Notes under the pieces: model-generated
Seen by the model: only the letters and a program-made list of their open reading frames with translations
The model's database searches: none
What the model was told of the DNA's origin: nothing
DNA from: Ilex aquifolium
Lineage: Eukaryota > Streptophyta > Magnoliopsida > Aquifoliales > Aquifoliaceae
Length of the DNA: 64,000 nucleotides
Assembly (NCBI GenBank): GCA_951799425.1
Contig: OX637395.1
Location: forward strand, 16,230,951 to 16,294,950
Direction: 5' to 3'
In this document: one piece after another, positions 25,101-34,903 of the stretch
Layout: every line of letters starts with the position of its first letter
Numbering within the stretch: the stretch's first letter is position 1
Position numbers and translations under genes: made by a program

Positions 25101-28100
25101 AAAGTAGAACAACAGAAAAGTAACACCAATACTCCCCCTCTAGCTGTAGCATAAAAAATGCACAACTTGAAACAAAGACTACTAAAAGTGGACCGCAACA
25201 ATGGTTCAGCAAGAATATCACCAAGTTGATCACTACACTTTAAAATGAGATCGCAATATACGGAAATAGTAAGTAGCATACAACCAAGGTCTAAGTGACT
25301 GCTTCAGACTATACAAAGATTCATTTAACTAACACACATTACCATGGTGCTCCCCATGAAATACAAACCTAGGTGGTTGTTGCATGTGAAGTCTAAGACA
25401 TAAGCTAAACAACAACAATGCCTGCGCAAACGAACATAACCAACAACATTACAATAAACCACAGACACCAACAAATACAACTGCAACAATAAAAAATAAG
25501 GCAAACCGATGAGAATCGAAGTTAAATCAACCAAACATGGGCTGAACCAGTGCTAAAAACAACAAAATAGTATGAGACCGGGCTGAAAACTCCAACTTAG
25601 CACTAAACCAAACTAAAAATGACTGAAACCATTTGTCTAGAACCCACTAAACCATCACCAAATTGGCCCGAAATCACTCAACCAACACTAAAGTGAGCTG
25701 AAAACACAGAATCAACATTAAACTAGGATAAAAACCACTAAACCAGCACCAAACTGGTCTGAAAACTATTGAACCAACACTAAATCCGATTGAAAACACA
25801 GAATCGGCATTAAGCCGAATGAAAACTACTAAACTAGCACTAAACTGACCCAAAAACCACATAACCGACAACAAACTAGGTTGAAAACACTAAATCGACA
25901 CCAAATTGACTTGATAACAATTAAACCAATACTAAATTAGGTTGAAAACACTGAATGAATCGGCACTGACCCAACCAGGATAAAAACTACTAAATTAGCA
26001 CCAAACTGGGTCGAAAACCACTAAATCGGACTGAAAACACTAAATCAACACTAAATTGTGCTGAAAATACCAAACTCAACTCAACCTTGTGCCAACATTT
26101 TTGGGGTTGGTTACATGAATCCTCATTCGCCATTGTACTCTATCAATGGTCATGCTTTCTATTAAACCATAAGTTATCATTTCTTTCTTTATTACTTCAT
26201 TTATTTCTTTCTTTACTATTTCATTTAAGTTAATTTTGGTCTACCTCTACTCCTACGCTTACCTTCAATATTTATCATATCACTAGACCATCTATAGATA
26301 TGTTCAAACCACTTAAGTCGATTCTCCCTTAATTTATCTCTTATAGGTATCACCTCTACTTTTCATGGAATATCATTCTTAATTCTATCCTTCCTATTTT
26401 TACGATACATACATCCTAAGAAGCATGGACACAGACACGGGACATGGATACGACACGACACAGACACGCCGACACGACATTTCTCAAAAAAGTAGGACAC
26501 GGACATGTTGGGGACACGCTACAACCTAATGTCTAGTCATCTGTGTGAATTTTTAGACTAAAACATCCTCATTAGAGTCAATAATCATCAATTTTTTTTT
26601 TTTGTAGACAATGTGTACCTAATATATAATTTAAATAATTGCTCTCATTTTCTCAATTCCTCTTTTTTAAAATTTTTATGCATCTTTTATTTTTATTATT
26701 ATATTTAGAGTACGACTTTAATATGTCTAGTATTAGTAATTATATGTTCTCAAATTTTTAACTTTTGTTAATCACATTTCAACAAATGTCTATTGTTTAG
26801 CAGTAGACACGTTCTAAAGAAGTGTCGGACACGTCACCAAAAAAGCGTCCGACACGTGTCCGAAATTAAAAATTTATAATTTAATTATGGACACGGATAA
26901 AAGAGTATCGGACACGTGTCCGAGAGTGTCCGAAGAGTGTCGGTGTCCGACACGAATACGTCACATTCTCGAGAATGTCCGTGCTTCATAGCATACATCT
27001 TAAGATTTTCATTTCCGTCATACTCAATTTATGAACATGTTGTTTATTAGAACATCTCCAACAAGGTTTTGTATTTTAACTATCCAAAAGTACATTTTTT
27101 CTATTTTAGCTATTCACTTTTTTAATACACACTCCAACAGATTTTCTATATTTTAACTACTTTTAAATATTATTTTTCATATTTTGTACCTTTGTTGGAA
27201 CTATTAGAGACAGACAGAGAAATAATGGAGACAAAGACAATAAGTAGACAAGAGAGCTGGGAAAAAATAAGAGGAGAAAAAATATATTATAAACTATTTA
27301 TACATAATGCTACAGTGATGCTCTATATTTAGAGAGCATCACTATAGCAAAATTGTATTTTATCTATGCTGAACATCTTCTGTTGGGGCATGGTTTTAGC
27401 ATTTGGATAGCTAAATTTTAGCAATTTTGGAGTTTTAGTCATTCTGTTAGAAATGTTCTTAGTTGCTCAATACTCTGTACCATAAAACATAGTGGGTCTT
27501 ATGACCATTCTATAAAACTTTCCTTTTAGATTAATTAGTAGGCATTTATAACATAATACCTCAGATGCATTCCTCCATTTAGTTCATCCCACATTGATTC
27601 TATAAGTAACATCGTCATCAATCTCACGCATTATAAATAATAGACACTAAATATTTAAAATGTTCACTCTTCGGTATCTCTTGATCTTCAATTTTACTAC
27701 TTCCTGATTTGAATTCCTCTTTTTACTAAAGTTACACTCTATATATTCAATTTTAGTTCTACTTATCCTAAATCCTTTAGATTCTAGAGTTTCTCATCAT
27801 ATTGCTAATTTACTATTAATTCTTTATTTACTTTTATCAACCAATACAATATCATCCGCAAATAACATACACCATGGGAGCTCATTCTGAATATGTCTAG
27901 TCAATTCATCTATAATCAATGCAAAAATATAGGGACTCAAGACAAAATCCTAATGTAAGCCTACTAATGTAGCTCAGTTTTTGGACTTATGTATCTTAGT
28001 TTTTGGACTTAAATTTACATTTCTAGTTTTTTTTTTTTTTTTTTGTAATGTTATGTTATGTTAAAGTTTTTTTCTTATGATGTGGGGGATGTCCACATTT

Positions 28101-30563
28101 TGTTTCAAGTCATTTAAATAGTCACATGTCTAGCACACGACTATTTAAATGAGGTGAAAGTTAGATTATATAAGACGGAGACACCTAAACTTGAGGGAAA
28201 TGAAGGGTTGCGATCTAGGGTTTCCTCTCTTATAAATAGTCTAACTCCCAACAGCAAGTTCAGATTTTGGGAAAGTTTTTGATGTTGTTTCCTTCTCTTC
28301 TTTCTCTTTTCCTTTTTCTCTACCTTTCTCTTCTTCTCTATCTAGTTTATCTTCTTTAACTTCTACATTCTCTTCAAAAGCTTGTTTAGCTGGTGGTTAA
28401 AAGCTTCTTTGCATAACTGGTTGTAGATTTCTCGAGTTTAATAGCTCCTATGGCTTTCAGGCAAGATTTCTTCCTTATTTGCTCCCTTCTTCTTGCTGGT
28501 CCTCATTTCCAAAGCCTATCCCTTCAATTTACCAACAGCACCTGTTGTTCTAAGTGGCTGGAAATTTGCTTAAACCTTCATAAAATTTATTCCTTACCCA
28601 GAGCTAAATTAAAAGACCTCAAAACCTGAAACTTTAGCCTTCCCTTATTGCTTATTGTTGTCTATAGGCCATTTTGAGACATTATTGCTTTACAATAAAC
28701 TTGGTTTAGTTTCATGATTGTTGCATTTGACAGCTTTGCTTACATTTACTTCCTGTGTTTGTGATGATAGTTTCATGACGGCTGCATTTGACAGCTTTGG
28801 TTTAGTTTCCAGGCGATATTGAATAGTCGGATATTAGTGTTCACTTTTAATATGTGAGACTTGTTTATAATTGTTCTGTGTTTACATGCTTCCTTCGATA
28901 TGTCTCGAATATACTCACTAAACGTGTGGTTTGCTCACCCCCCAAAAGTTGTTCGTTATCAAGTGCTCGGACTAAGAAGGTGGTCCACTGAGCAGTCTAG
29001 CTTGGCGTAAGGGTGTTGATGTTAGATTGTACACCATATCATGTGTCATATTGTACATAGCTTGTTAAATATTTCAAGAGTATGGTTCCCTAGTTACGTT
29101 GTAATGTTGTGCTATGTAAATGTCAGATTTCTTATTTGAGTGAATGGCTTTGATTATTATTGCACTGGTTAATTACTCTGATTTAAATAATAATTAAAGG
29201 GTTAACAAGTTAGGGTTATCCACACCCTATCTCCTTCCTGGGGTGGGATTTGACATTAATCATGTTACATTGACTTAATTTCGCACGATGAAACTTTAAT
29301 TGCTTTTGGGACCTAATATGAGGAACTTTCATGGTGTCCATTGGATTGGATTGGCAGCAGGGCTTAGCATTGAATGAAGTTTTCTCTCAATCCCATGACC
29401 ACAATGCATAAGCTCCCCAAATTAAGTATAAATAGCCTTATTGTTTTTAAAAAGCAAGAATCCACTTTAGCCACCTTGGAATCTATCCCTCTCGTATCAA
29501 TGCCTACTAACATCCTTAATTGTTCAGGCAGTTCTTCTAAACTCAAAACATCTATAACATGGGATTAAACAAATGCAAGACTCAACAAACTTAATATCTA
29601 TCCTACGAACTACTCATATTAGTTAATTTCGCACACCATCAAGCTACTACAACTGCAAAGTGAATAAATAACTGTACATGTTATTCAAATTAAGGGGCCA
29701 TTGTCAGCTGCTCCTGTAGAAATATCTGATTAACAACCAGAGTTTGTGTCCTTTGGGCAGCCATTTGTGCATAGTATCAAATGTGTAACCCTTCCTAGCA
29801 CCTTCAACTAACATTCCCAAAAATGGATCACGACCCTTCATATATTGTTCAAATTAAATATTAACCAACAAACGTTTATCTTTTTTAGGAATTTAATCGA
29901 TCAGCAAGTTCAATTCAAATTGAGTACCTGCAGCTTGAGAACACTTGTTTTCTCAGTAGCAGTGAGCACACCACCCTCGGACCGATCAGATAAGAACCCC
30001 GAAACCAAAATAAATGCCACAAAACCCATCATAATGAAGAAGAAACTCGACCCAACACCAACTGCTGGACCTACATAAAAACCACCACCACTAAACCCGA
30101 ACGGCGAGGGCGCATAATACGGCACCGAGTTCGAAAAACTGGGGCCCGCCGTCCTGGCCGAATAGCTCCTCGATGAAGACGACGACGAAAATGACTTTCC
30201 TCCCATTCTCCCACCTGAAGCAGCCAATGCTGAATTGGGATCATACATGAGCAACAAACTCACCATTACCGCGGCTATCGCTGGTTTTTGCAGAGCTTTA
30301 AGGCCTTCCAAGATTGTCTTGGTAATAACATCAAATGGGTTCTGAGCGTTCTCGTTTTTAACCAATTCCATTCCACATGTTCTTGAATTTTCATTCATGA
30401 ATAAGCATTTAATGCTGAGTTTAGATGTTTTGTTGGGTTTTATTGTGGTTCTATGAAAATGCGTGGTGTGAATAATAGGTCTACAGGGAATGTATTGAAC
30501 TGGGTTGGGGTTTAATAAAGGGTTCCATCTGAGGTTTGAATCAAGCAAGAAAGGGGTTGCCAT
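13177..30563 (-). CDS. FLAP1: FLAP1-like DUF1517 thylakoid protein, six exons
   Basis: The spliced product has 388 residues. Exons on the minus strand are 30563-29928, 23440-23338, 21684-21629, 14319-14155, 13459-13346 and 13269-13177. All introns have GT/AG ends and the frame holds across every junction. The family (Arabidopsis At1g54520) is a plastid membrane protein that tunes photoprotective quenching under fluctuating light. Residues 1-60 look like a transit peptide. A Gly/Ser/Tyr-rich segment follows (ASGGRMGGKSFSSSSSSRS). A membrane span then lies at about 175-192 (FFFIMMGFVAFILVSGFL). The stromal DUF1517 core includes GMARSLQRDLNRIAETADTS, LALLRHPDYCISAYSS, RGKFDEETLVNVNN and the C-terminal LLEDYPLLRPL. 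The start is the first Met of the open exon 1. The gene looks intact; its length comes from repeat-filled introns, the largest 6.5 kb and 7.3 kb. Family assignment is from memory of the conserved segments. Confidence 0.92.
13460..14154 (-). other. FLAP1 intron 4
   Basis: A 695-bp intron with GTAAGG donor and CATCAG acceptor on the minus strand. I see no repeat or gene inside it. Confidence 0.85.
15840..16694. other. Probable organelle-derived insertion, unassigned
   Basis: This block differs from its surroundings. It is less AT-rich, has words common in plant mitochondrial intergenic DNA (for example AAAGAAAGAAGAGAAAGAAACGAAAG and GAAGCCCCGCTTC), and has open frames on both strands. I could not assign a gene. 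It directly precedes a plastid rRNA match, which supports an organelle origin by inference only. Confidence 0.35.
16695..16770 (-). pseudogene. Plastid-type 23S rRNA fragment
   Basis: The plus strand carries the reverse complement of the conserved 3' region of bacterial/plastid large-subunit rRNA. Landmarks are TCATCTTGGGGTGGG, CTTAGATGCTTTCAG and CCGCTCCGCACTTGGCTAC. Only about 75 bp are clearly rRNA and they carry substitutions (for example CTACTCAACG for CTACCCAGCG). This is a dead nuclear copy inside a FLAP1 intron. Confidence 0.75.
19669..20316. mobile_element. hAT-type MITE (CTAGGAAGCAC ends)
   Basis: The ends are CTAGGAAGCACAGATA and TATCCGTGATTCTTAG, imperfect inverted repeats. A perfect 8-bp target duplication, CTCACAAA, lies at 19661-19668 and 20317-20324. 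Inside are many GATAYGGGTA / TATCCAATACG words in opposite orientation near the two ends. It shares its terminal motif with the element at 26416-26991. Confidence 0.88.
20788..21078. repeat. Two-copy direct repeat around an A-rich tract
   Basis: A segment of about 75 bp (ATTATGCTTTCA, then GTATCCAGAT-TTGGGTA, then GTAATTGTGTG, then GTCTAGTAT) occurs at 20788-20875 and again at 21003-21078. Fifteen or more A residues follow the first copy. The layout could be a retroposed copy or a local duplication. No family was recognised. Confidence 0.6.
21685..23337 (-). other. FLAP1 intron 2
   Basis: A 1.65-kb intron with donor GTAGGG after 23338 and acceptor ATGCAG before 21684. Open frames inside (for example 22427-22750) show no known domain and are considered chance. 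Confidence 0.85.
23922..23945. repeat. Poly-C followed by poly-G
   Basis: Sixteen C are followed directly by eight G, then by more G-rich and T-rich sequence. The tract can fold back on itself and is prone to assembly or polymerase errors. Confidence 0.9.
23995..24793. mobile_element. hAT-type MITE (CAGGGGCGGAGCCA ends)
   Basis: The ends are CAGGGGCGGAGCCAC and TGGCTCCGCCCCTG, a near-perfect inverted repeat. The flanks GATTGAAG (23987-23994) and GTATGAAG (24794-24801) form an 8-bp target duplication with two mismatches. The interior is AT-rich and non-coding. It lies in intron 1 of FLAP1. Confidence 0.85.
25560..26090. repeat. Degenerate minisatellite, period about 31 bp
   Basis: Roughly 17 imperfect units follow the pattern AAAACCACTAAACCAACACTAAACTGGGCTG with one or two substitutions or small length changes each. 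Consecutive units can be read from about 25560 to 26090. The array is inside intron 1 of FLAP1. Open frames on the minus strand simply reflect the repeat. Confidence 0.85.
26416..26991. mobile_element. hAT-type MITE (CTAAGAAGCATGGACAC ends)
   Basis: The ends CTAAGAAGCATGGACA and TGTCCGTGCTTCATAG are inverted repeats. A perfect 8-bp target duplication, CATACATC, is at 26408-26415 and 26992-26999. The words GGACACG and CGTGTCC are scattered in opposite orientation near the two ends. It is inserted in the LINE remnant, so it is younger than the LINE. Confidence 0.92.
27050..27458. mobile_element. Tourist-like (PIF/Harbinger) MITE
   Basis: The ends GAACATCTCCAACA and TGTTAGAAATGTTC are inverted repeats, flanked by the 3-bp TTA duplication (27047-27049 and 27459-27461). 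This is the PIF/Harbinger signature. The 409-bp interior is non-coding. It is nested in the LINE remnant. Confidence 0.85.
28080..29250 (+). other. LTR-like or transposon-promoter-like sequence
   Basis: A TATA-like TTATATAAGACGG (about 28167) and CTTATAAATAGTC (about 28230) are followed by pyrimidine-rich DNA. The words TTTGCTCACCCCCC near 28930 and CCTGGGGTGGGATTTGACA near 29236 resemble the downstream part and end of plant Gypsy LTRs. No paired LTR or clean edges were found. Confidence 0.35.
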
Positions 30564-30844
30564 GAGTTGGGGGTGGGTGGAATTGAATTCGGTGATGTGG
30601 GTATTGGTGAATTGAAAGGGTTTGGGGATAAGAGAGCGTTTGAGATATTTTCAAGGGCGTGAGGTTGATGGGGGAGCGAAGAATGCAATTGAAAGTTTGA
30701 AACCAGAAATTGGAAATCTAGGGGTGGGGCAAGAATGGGTGAATTGTGGCCAAGAGTCTGGGTTTGAATGAGAGCCTCATCTGGTTTTTGCGAGTGTTTT
30801 TCATGGTGGACAGCAGGACAGAGAGTTGTGGTAATGGATTCCAT
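30512..30844 (-). other. Overlapping upstream ORF in the FLAP1 leader
   Basis: A 110-codon frame opens at an ATG at 30844 and ends 52 nt inside the FLAP1 coding sequence, in a different frame. Its ATG context (GCTATGG: G at -3 and G at +4) is stronger than that of the FLAP1 start (CTCATGG). If the TATA box at about 30922-30930 sets the transcript start, this ATG would be the first in the mRNA. The peptide shows no known domain. Its effect on translation is inferred, not shown. Confidence 0.45.
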
Positions 30845-30867
30845 AGCCCCTTAATGAATCTGGATAG

Positions 30868-30936
30868 CACGTGATCAGAGCAAAAGAACTACGAGAATTA
30901 ACAAAAAAATATATATATATATATTTATAGCACGTG
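30868..30936 (-). promoter_or_regulatory. Likely FLAP1 promoter: G-boxes and TATA box
   Basis: On the minus strand the palindromic G-box CACGTG (30931-30936) is followed directly by CTATAAATATAT, a good TATA box. A second CACGTG is at 30868-30873. G-boxes bind bZIP and bHLH factors and are common in light-regulated genes. That fits a photoprotection protein, but regulation here is inference. Confidence 0.6.
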
Positions 30937-31017
30937 ACTTGGTAAAGTAGGAGGACAAGGTTTCACTTTCACTACAATTTCAAATTTTTTGAGCGTGTAA
31001 AAATACTAATCTGTGTG

Positions 31018-31747
31018 TAGGCCTCACCAAAAAGCTCAAAGTCAAATGGGCCGCCCACGGCCCGAAAGTCTAACGGGTTAATGGGCTGCCCGACCTGTAT
31101 ACGTGGCAGGGTTTTGGTAGTCCGTTAGTTCAGCGGGTAGGCCTAGGCCGTGTTTTTTACGGTTGGGTGCTCGGTGTCCCGGCCCGTCAGCCCAATAGAA
31201 TATACCTGTTGGAAGATAATATAGATTATATTTTATAATTGTATTTTTTATTTGATATTTGATTTGTAATTTTTATAAGGTAGAGACTTGTAAATGATTG
31301 ACAATTGTGTAAGTGTCAATTTAGTTGGGATGTACTCAATTTGTAGTGCTTGCAAAATAGTCTCACTCATCAATTAATTTGTAATGTAACATTGTAACTC
31401 TATATGAATATTTGTTAAATTCAATCAATATGAATAATTTATTTGTTAATTTATTTTGTTTATACAAATTTCTTGTAATTAATGTCTTTTTGTAATTGTT
31501 ATATAAAAAATAATTTTTTTGATATCTTTATGTATTTTTTTACATAAAAAATAACTTTTTAATAAAAAACTCGTTTTAGGCCCGGCCGTATTTAGCCCCT
31601 TTTTGGCCCAATAGGTCAGGCCACGGGCCTCACAAATTCCTAACTAGTGGGCCCAACCTGGTCCGTTGACTAGTCAAAATCCATAGGCCCGGCCCATGGG
31701 CGGGCTATGGGCTTAAAAATCTCGAGTCGGGCTGTTGCCGAGGCCTG
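31018..31747. mobile_element. hAT-type MITE rich in GGCCCGGCCC words
   Basis: The ends TAGGCCTCACCAA and TTGCCGAGGCCTG form imperfect inverted repeats. A perfect 8-bp target duplication, TCTGTGTG, is at 31010-31017 and 31748-31755. The arms hold GGCCCG/CGGGCC words in opposite orientation around an AT-rich centre. It lies about 80 bp upstream of the FLAP1 G-box and TATA cluster. Confidence 0.92.
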
Positions 31748-31811
31748 TCTGTGTGCAGTAAGAAAATTGGTATTTGATGGGTTATTGGGTTGTCTGGTCT
31801 ATTTATATAGA

Positions 31812-33275
31812 CTAACAATGCACCACGTGCATTGCACGTGAATAATTTTTTTAGAAAAAATTAATAAATAAATATTTGGTATATGTGTACTTAAATTAAA
31901 TATCATCTCAAATGTACCAAACTTATTTTTTCATCTCTCATGTTTTACTATAGAATTTTTGAAAACTTTGTATGTTTTTAAGATTTATTGTTCTAACTTT
32001 AAGAAAAATGATAAAAAAAAATAATAATTAAAGTTCTATTTTTTTCTATAATTTGTAATTGAAAGTGATTGTTTAGTGATGTTTGAAAATTAAATTTTTT
32101 AAAATTAATTTGATTAAGATTCCACTTATAAATCATTGAATAAAATAAAAATAATTATCAATATACCAATCGTATTTGAACTTTACTATATTTAGGATTA
32201 GTTAGGTTAATTGAGATAAAATTTAATATACAACGTTATAATATATATTATAAAGCATATTAAAATTTTTAAAAAATTCAAGTTTTCACATAAAATATTA
32301 ACACAGTTTAAAAAGTTTACTGTGACTAAAAAATCATGTAAAACTATATATACATTATTTTTTATCTTAAAAATAAAATGGTTAAACATTTTGATGAAAA
32401 ATAAAATATACATACGTAGTCATAATATTATCTTTATAAATGAAATGAGTAATATTATATTGATGGAGTTTTTGAAGGTTTTTTTGAATATTTTATTAAA
32501 ATTTATAATAATGCATATATTTTTTTAATAGTAATATAATGAATCAAAAAGTTTCATAAAAATTGACATTTATAAATAGAGAATAAATAATTAAAAATTT
32601 AATTTGATTAAGATTTCACTTATAAATCGTTGAAACCTTACTGTATTTAGGATTAACTAGGTCAATTGGGATAAAATTTAATATAAAATGTTATAATATA
32701 TATTATAAAGCATATTAAAATTTAAAAAAAATTCAAGTTTTCACATAAAATCTTAACACATTCTGAAAAGTTTACTATGACTAAAAAAGTCGTGTAAAAT
32801 TATATATAAATTATTTTTTTCTTAAAACTGAAAAGGTTAAACATTTTGATAAAAAAAATAAAATATACATATATAATCATAATATTATCTTTATAAATGA
32901 GGTGAGTAATATTATATTGATGAAATTTTTGAAGGTTTTTTTGATTATTTTGTTAAAACTTATAATGATGCATATATTTTTTAATAGTAATATAATCAAT
33001 CAAAAAATTTCATAAAAATTGACATTTATACATCGGGAATATATAATTAAAAGTGATCTTAGATGTAATTTGGAGATTTAAATGCATAAGGATATTATGG
33101 TAATTTAAATAATAAGTGTGGAAGGATAAAATGATATTTTTAATTCTTTATGAGGGTAAAATAGTGAATCAAAAGTTTTTCATGTTAAGGTATTTTTATT
33201 AGTAGTATAGATTATGAGGGTAAAATAGTGAATCAAAAGTTTTTCATGTTAAGGTACTTTTATTAGTAGTATAGA
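31812..33275 (-). mobile_element. Helitron-like element with internal duplication
   Basis: On the minus strand the 3' end has a perfect hairpin CACGTGC-AAT-GCACGTG, a short spacer and a CTAGT-like end (TTAGT) at 31812. The 5' end TCTATACTACTAATAAAA occurs twice, at 33275 and 33211, because about 64 bp including the terminus are tandemly duplicated. Internally, about 32098-32590 and 32594-33050 are two direct copies of a 0.45-0.5-kb AT-rich unit. There is no coding capacity. Confidence 0.65.
32098..33050. repeat. Two-copy tandem repeat of about 0.45-0.5 kb
   Basis: Both copies share a long ordered series of words: TTTGATTAAGATT-CACTTATAAATC, TATTTAGGATTA, GGATAAAATTTAATATA, TCAAGTTTTCACATAAAAT, ATTATATTGATG, TTTTTGAAGGTTTTTTTGA and CATAAAAATTGACATTTATA. 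The first copy carries some extra bases near its start. Confidence 0.85.
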
Positions 33276-33344
33276 TAGATATAGATATAGATAGATATAG
33301 ATTATTATGAAAATTAATGATACTAGAGAAAATAAGGGAAATAC

Positions 33345-33496
33345 TATGTATCCCAAATTTCTAACCCAAATTTTTATCCCAAATGAAGGGAGACAATTGG
33401 ATGAGTGGGTCCTATCGACTTTTTTAAATGGGACCCACTGATCCAATGGTCTCCCTTGATTTGAGATGAAAATTTGGGTTGGAGATTTGGGATACA
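33345..33496. mobile_element. Short fold-back MITE, copy 1
   Basis: ACTATGTATCCCAAATTT at the left pairs with AGATTTGGGATACATAG at the right. The middle pairs AATTGGATGAGTGGGTCC with GGACCCACTGATCCAATGG. A second copy of the same family lies at 46640-46800. The target duplication is unclear. Confidence 0.75.
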
Positions 33497-33519
33497 TAGA
33501 ATTGCTCAGAAAATAAACA

Positions 33520-34013
33520 TGCCAGACTTGACGATAGCCCAGGATAATAATTCACTTCCAAAATCACAATACCAATTAAGACTGACCTCAATGTGAAAAT
33601 TACCTAAAGGGGGAAAGGAGCAAAACTACCTAAAGTGGGCAAAGAGAAACCTCACCTGAAAAACTCTACCTTGTACAAGGGATTACTACTTGTAGAAGCT
33701 TACATCATACCTTAAGCAAAAACTCTTTCGACAATCAAATGTTCTCCAAATATTCCTCGATAAATTAGTTATAAAAGCAATGAAACAATGTAACAAATCA
33801 GTTACACTGCCCCTAAGAAAAACCCTATTGTGTATCTTCTTCTTCCTCAAAGCAATAAATATCTAAAATGAGCAAGAGACTCCTTTCAACAGTGGATTAC
33901 TCCTGCTTTTTAGCAGGGCAAACTAATTTACTCTTAGTTTACATTGTCCTCACACATCACATTTAATTTAGCAGCTTACTTATTACAGTGTTTATTGATT
34001 TTTTACACCATCA
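33520..34013 (+). mobile_element. Probable LTR of the Tat/Ogre-like Gypsy element
   Basis: The segment ends just before a Tat-type primer-binding region and holds a TATA-like TTATAAAAGCAATG near 33769. The left edge is not defined and no 3' partner was found, so the limits are approximate. Confidence 0.4.
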
Positions 34014-34015
34014 GT

Positions 34016-34036
34016 TTGGTGTTGTATGTGAGAACG
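34016..34036 (+). other. Tat/Ogre-type primer-binding region, mutated
   Basis: TTGGTGTTGTATGTGAGAAC corresponds to the Tat-lineage start of internal sequence TTGGCGCCGTCTGTGGGAAC. Most differences are C-to-T or G-to-A changes, as expected from methylcytosine decay. Confidence 0.55.
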
Positions 34037-34903
34037 ATTTTGTCGTTCTAAACCAAAAACTCCCATTATTGATTGATGGTGCAAACTAGAAGCATGAGTC
34101 ATAATCAGGAAAATCAACTTAGGGTTCCTCAATCGCAAGCCCCCACCAGCAAATTAGCCACCACTAGGAGAGCAGGGAACTTTACAACATGCCATGATGG
34201 AGCTGTTACGTGAAAAATGACAGATTTTTGTAGCTCTTGATGTACAATCCAATGATAGTCTTCCCATGAGGAAACTAAAGAACATGATAGGAGTCAATCT
34301 GGCGATAACACTCACAAACCAACCTAATCTGAACATCAATAAGGAAGAAGGTGAAAGTAGAACTGGCCAAGGGGATAAAGCTAATGTTCGTCAGCCTCTA
34401 CGACCCACTCTTGTAGACTGGAACTTGGAAAGTAAAATCAAGAATGTTTAGGACGAGCTGGGCTACTTGAAGAATTTCGTCAAAACCAGAACCTTAGTCT
34501 CAATGGAAGCCCTAATACAGCAAATCGAATCTCTGTTCACTTCGAAAATCCAAAAATTCCACATCCCATCCAAATTCAAGATGCCAAACATGGAAGCCTT
34601 CGATGGAACCAAGGGCTAATTCAATCACATAAACACTTACAAGAATATGATGGAGCTACACAGTTATCATGACCTGGTTAGATGTCGTGCCTTTGTAATT
34701 ACCCTCAAAGGATCTGCCCTAAATTGGTACAATAAACTATCGCCAGGGATGGTTGGCTCGTTCAAGGAACTTTTCATGCAGTTTGTCTTGCACTTCATCG
34801 GAGTGAGAAGCCACGTAAAACCCACATTTTCCTCCTCAGCATCAAGCAAAAGCTTGATGAGACACTAAGGAAGTATATTCAGCGATTCAACCTATAAACT
34901 TAG

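Larger units (their letters stand above)
26100..27975 (-). mobile_element. LINE (L1-type) reverse-transcriptase remnant with nested MITEs
   Basis: The segments 26100-26407, 27000-27046 and 27462-27975 match, block by block, the LINE remnant at 50425-51650. Shared landmarks are GGGGTT-GACATGAATC, TATTCAAACCAC, GATGCATTC-TCCA and CACCATGG-A-CTCAT-CTGAATATG. On the minus strand the last block encodes the decayed region around the reverse-transcriptase active site (HIQ-ELPWCM-FADD in related elements). Here it is in the same direction as FLAP1. Two MITEs split it. Confidence 0.75.
23441..29927 (-). other. FLAP1 intron 1 (6.5 kb)
   Basis: Donor GTACTC follows exon 1 (LKLQ) and acceptor TTCTAG precedes exon 2 (VGLLGMA). 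It carries homopolymer tracts, a hAT MITE (23995-24793), a 31-bp minisatellite (25560-26090), LINE remnants with two nested MITEs (26100-27970) and LTR-like sequence (28080-29250). The stretch 24800-25555 shows nothing identifiable. Confidence 0.85.

Noticed and set aside
25001-25279. Leu/Phe-rich minus-strand ORF resembling a membrane protein
   Set aside because: No domain, AT-rich intron context, and no splice or promoter evidence for a separate gene within FLAP1 intron 1.
25560-26090. CRISPR-like array
   Set aside because: Units are contiguous tandem repeats without unique spacers, in a plant nuclear intron.
29845-30078. 77-residue plus-strand ORF
   Set aside because: Antisense shadow of the end of FLAP1 exon 1.
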